From NCBI RefSeq assembly GCF_015624505.1, contig NZ_CP061379.1, positions 6,572,001 through 6,636,000 of the forward strand: a stretch of DNA of 64,000 nucleotides, written 5' to 3'. Below, piece after piece: positions 61,497-64,000 of this stretch. The notes beneath the pieces were generated by a model that was not told the DNA's origin, made no database searches, and saw only the letters and a program-made list of their open reading frames with translations. Each line of letters begins with the position of its first letter. Within the stretch, counting starts at the first letter, position 1. Position numbers and translations under genes: made by a program. The DNA is from Bradyrhizobium commune (GTDB taxonomy: Bacteria; Pseudomonadota; Alphaproteobacteria; Rhizobiales; Xanthobacteraceae).

Positions 61497-62980
61497 CGTC
61501 AGAGGCGCCCAAGCACGTGGACATCGACGTGGCCACCTTCGCGGTCCGTTGTCAGAAGTTCAGAATCGCCGCGCTCGTCATGAAGAGAACCTCCATACCG
61601 CTTGCGACCGAATATGCAACGCGTCTCGTTCATCTTATTCCAGGCATCCGGTTGGACGACATGCTCGCATTCTTCGACTTCGATCCTTCCGAGTCCAAGA
61701 TCCTTCTTCAGGACGTCTTGAGCACGGGGCTCGTCGAGGAACGCAACGGACAGCTTCATCTGTCGCAGCGGGGCTGGAAATCCCTGTCGCCCGATTCGGA
61801 CAGACTGGACCTCTTCGAGGTGGAGGAAATCAACACGACGGTCGCCTTCGAGCTTGCCGCGCTCACTCCGGTCGAGGAAAGCTCGCTCAACGCTCGCGAA
61901 GCCAAGGTGGTCGAGGAGCTCAAGCTGCCGAACCGCGAGAAGGCCGCCGCCGCCGGCGCCGAAGCCGCGGAGGCATTTGATCTGCACTTTCAAGAGTGGC
62001 GCGCTACCCAGGCAAGGCGACGTTGGCTCGACGAGGACACGCGGCTGACGTCGATCGAGGATATCCAGCCGATCGCAGCCGCCACGGCGGTCTTCCAGAT
62101 ACCGGTGCGCTGGCGTCCTGCGGACGAAGCAGGAGTTTCTCCCGACTTCTCCGAACTCTCCAGTCGCGGTCGGCCGGGGTCCAGAAGTCCCCTTATCTCT
62201 GCGATCAGCGAGCAAATGAAGTCCGTGGTGGCGCCTTCGGACCACCATCTCGCATTCGAACTTGTGGATCGGATCGACGGAGGAATTCTGCGTCGTGGCG
62301 GCGTCAGATCCTCGATCGAGCGCGAGCAATGGATAAGGGCGGCCGCGAGTTCCGACGGACATCAATTGAAAGGGGTAGGCGCCCCGGGACTCCGCCTCGT
62401 AGGGTCCGTGGCATCCGACAAGTTACGTTCCGCTTTGCTCGATTGGACTCAATCTACGGCGAACGCGACGTCAACGACCCGGACACCAGTGTTCTGGTTG
62501 CCGCCCGCCGTTTCGTCATGGGGACGCAACGTTCCGTTCGTCAACCTCGCTCGGGATCTGTCCATAGCCAATCAAATCGACGACGGAACCGTGCTTCTCG
62601 CGCGGGCCGGCAGCACATACGACCGAAAGTCGTGGACCAGACTCTACGCGCAGGCCAACCGACAGCCTGCGCTGTTCGACCGTTGTCTCGCCATTCCTTC
62701 TAAGGAGCTTCCCTCGGCCCTTGAGATCATACTGAAGCCAAGCAGCTGGGTGGCAATTCTCATCCACTCGCCCGATTCAACCTCCAACTATCCGCTTCCG
62801 TTCGGATACATTACGGCAGACCCGACGATAGTCGGCAGCTACAAGCAGAGCATAGCGGAGCTCGCCGCCAAGGCCGAGGGCACCGCAGCACTTCTTTGGA
62901 CGAAGGCGGATGAGGATCCTCATCGGGCCCTCACCTCAATCGATGCCGCGCTCGACATCGGCGTCGCCGACCCAGATTGA
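61493..62980 (+). CDS. Unrecognised partner of the NERD-kinase-helicase, winged-helix-like N-terminus
   Basis: A 495-residue soluble protein (MTSEAPKHVDIDVATFAVRC). The ATG at 61493 overlaps the helicase stop as ATGA and has AAGGA 6 nt upstream; the ATG at 61487 has no room for a ribosome-binding site. Residues ~55-105 (DDMLAFFDFDPSESKILLQD, LVEERNGQLHLSQRGWKSL) look like a winged helix. The middle is charged; the last ~200 residues (VFWLPPAVSSWGRNVPFVNL, SSWVAILIHSPDST) are alpha/beta. I see no HKD phospholipase D motif, which the MkoB partner of Mokosh would have. Tight coupling suggests an obligate complex partner or effector. Confidence 0.65.
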   Translation: MTSEAPKHVDIDVATFAVRCQKFRIAALVMKRTSIPLATEYATRLVHLIPGIRLDDMLAFFDFDPSESKILLQDVLSTGLVEERNGQLHLSQRGWKSLSPDSDRLDLFEVEEINTTVAFELAALTPVEESSLNAREAKVVEELKLPNREKAAAAGAEAAEAFDLHFQEWRATQARRRWLDEDTRLTSIEDIQPIAAATAVFQIPVRWRPADEAGVSPDFSELSSRGRPGSRSPLISAISEQMKSVVAPSDHHLAFELVDRIDGGILRRGGVRSSIEREQWIRAAASSDGHQLKGVGAPGLRLVGSVASDKLRSALLDWTQSTANATSTTRTPVFWLPPAVSSWGRNVPFVNLARDLSIANQIDDGTVLLARAGSTYDRKSWTRLYAQANRQPALFDRCLAIPSKELPSALEIILKPSSWVAILIHSPDSTSNYPLPFGYITADPTIVGSYKQSIAELAAKAEGTAALLWTKADEDPHRALTSIDAALDIGVADPD

Positions 62981-63218
62981 CGAGATCGCGCGCATCGTCC
63001 GAGCGCAATCTCGCTCCTTCGCTGCTGAAGACGCCAGGACCGAGGCGCGGTCCCGCGAAATCCGCCCCTGTGGCGGTCTCCAGCCGCAGTGAACTCGAAC
63101 GCATCTCACTTGTGTTGCTGGAGAAACCAGATGCCGCTTCCCGAAGCGGTCCGCCTCGTGGGTGTCTGGCTATCTTCGCTGCAGAGCGATGAACGAGGCG
63201 ACGGCACAGGGGTACGCG

Positions 63219-64000
63219 CTACGGCAGTTCGAGGCCCACGCTGTAGTCGCCGTCGCGCAGGCCATCGAAATCCCACTCATAGATCGAAACGGGTCCGATC
63301 GCGGCTTGGCTCTGGCCCAGAAAGAATGCGAAGGCGTTCGGCCCCGCGATGAAGAGATGGACACGGCGCGGCCCACCCTTGGCCGAAGCGCGTATCGCGC
63401 CCAGCAAGGACAAAACCATCGCCGCCGCATGGCTGCCGGATCGCACGCTTTGGTAAGACGGGCCGCCCACGGGGGTTGCCGTCATGAGCGCGCCGACGGC
63501 GGTAAGATTCTGGACGTAGCGGCGAACCGCCGGCCCCACGTCGTGCGTCAACGAGACGGCGACCGCGAGGTCCACCCCGATGGAGTGGACCGTTTCCTCG
63601 ACGATTGAGAGCGTCGGCCAGGCCGGATCGAGCGGCTTGTCCGTCGCCGACCAGATGTGCCGCCCGCCCGCCCGCTGCTCGATTTCGATGGCCTTCCCGG
63701 ACTTGACATTGAGGATCGCGCCGACGCCGAACGCCAGGGAGACGTGCGTGTCCAGGATCAGGCGCAGTTGGTCCTTGTCGCGCGCGGACTGGATCAGAAA
63801 CCGACTGAGTTCCGGGAAAACGTCTGCCTTCCACCTGGCCTGGTCGCGGATGTAACGGCCGTCGAAGTGCGGAACGAGGTTCACTGACTCTTCGCTGCGC
63901 GCCTCGATGTCGTCGATGGGGTGCATGAACGATCGTACGCCAAGCGTCTTGGGCCGCGGCTGCGCCGGCGCGAGGAGCCCCTCGTCTGCGACGAGATCGC
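63219..64000 (-). CDS. SAVED-domain protein (CBASS-type sensor), 5' part outside the window
   Basis: The frame runs without a stop from the right edge to 63219, giving about 260 C-terminal residues. TLGVRSFMHPIDDI, LVPHFDGRYIRD, LILDTHVSLAFGVG, LAVAVSLTHDV, RVHLFIAGPNAFAFFLGQSQ and VSIYEWDFDG are the successive blocks of a SAVED domain, the cyclic-oligonucleotide sensor fused to nucleases or other effectors in CBASS. The N-terminal effector and any CD-NTase gene lie beyond the window. It converges on the partner gene at 62980 with 238 nt between stops. Confidence 0.82.
   Translation of the reverse strand, partial: DLVADEGLLAPAQPRPKTLGVRSFMHPIDDIEARSEESVNLVPHFDGRYIRDQARWKADVFPELSRFLIQSARDKDQLRLILDTHVSLAFGVGAILNVKSGKAIEIEQRAGGRHIWSATDKPLDPAWPTLSIVEETVHSIGVDLAVAVSLTHDVGPAVRRYVQNLTAVGALMTATPVGGPSYQSVRSGSHAAAMVLSLLGAIRASAKGGPRRVHLFIAGPNAFAFFLGQSQAAIGPVSIYEWDFDGLRDGDYSVGLELP

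Overview
The window looks like part of a large integrative and conjugative element (ICE) in an alphaproteobacterium, most likely Hyphomicrobiales (Bradyrhizobium/Mesorhizobium-like): GC-rich DNA, trb-type mating genes, and the FseA/QseM/QseC-like control genes known from rhizobial ICEs such as ICEMlSymR7A. No rRNA, tRNA, integrase, att site, transposase or CRISPR array was seen. Family assignments rest on motifs read by eye, because no database search was possible.

Layout. (1) 1-1829: start of the trb operon (trbB, trbC, trbD and the beginning of trbE, all minus strand). (2) 2083-13.6 kb: metabolic cargo. It holds a urea/amide-type (Urt-like) ABC transporter with two paralogous binding proteins, an isopenicillin-N-synthase-family dioxygenase, a metallophosphoesterase, a MetE-like enzyme, a divergent LysR regulator and a hexapeptide acyltransferase. 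(3) 13.6-14.2 kb: a second, diverged and broken copy of the trbB start with its upstream region. The cargo is therefore bracketed by a partial duplication. (4) 14.2-17.2 kb: a second small cargo block (methyltransferase, GNAT acetyltransferase, MFS exporter with a 12-residue leader peptide). (5) 17.2-28.8 kb: transfer and control core: CopG-like protein, TraG coupling protein, DUF3363 relaxase, a probable oriT region, then the operon rdfS-like excisionase / repA / parA / RHH / DUF2840 / traF / DUF736 / lytic transglycosylase, then a two-frame fseA, qseM-like and qseC-like genes. (6) 28.8-46 kb: conserved accessory backbone: a second DUF736, small hypothetical genes, aminoglycoside-phosphotransferase-fold kinase, Pcm-like methyltransferase, sigma factor, DUF2493, Toprim primase-like protein, strawberry-notch helicase-methyltransferase, ParB-like protein and ArdC antirestriction protein. 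(7) 46.9-64 kb: a defence island.

The island is the most interesting part. Four minus-strand genes form one tightly packed operon: TerB-domain membrane protein, BrxD/DUF2791-type ATPase and Lhr-like SF2 helicase (together a Shango-like SngABC set), followed by a RecB-like nuclease / RNase H-like exonuclease / SF1 helicase fusion. Divergently transcribed from a shared intergenic region are a giant protein with a NERD-like nuclease domain, a degenerate kinase, an intact-looking kinase and a DNA2/COG1112-type SF1 helicase, and a translationally coupled winged-helix-like partner. A SAVED-domain protein (nucleotide-sensor module of CBASS-type systems) runs off the right edge.

Cis-elements recur in the backbone. 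Three copies of one leader element precede the strawberry-notch, parB and ardC genes. Inverted repeats with different arms but near-constant 34-36 nt spacers precede trbB (two copies), the relaxase, fseA, a DUF736 gene and the DUF2493 gene. fseA is split between two frames with an apparent +1 frameshift site, as in FseA of ICEMlSymR7A.
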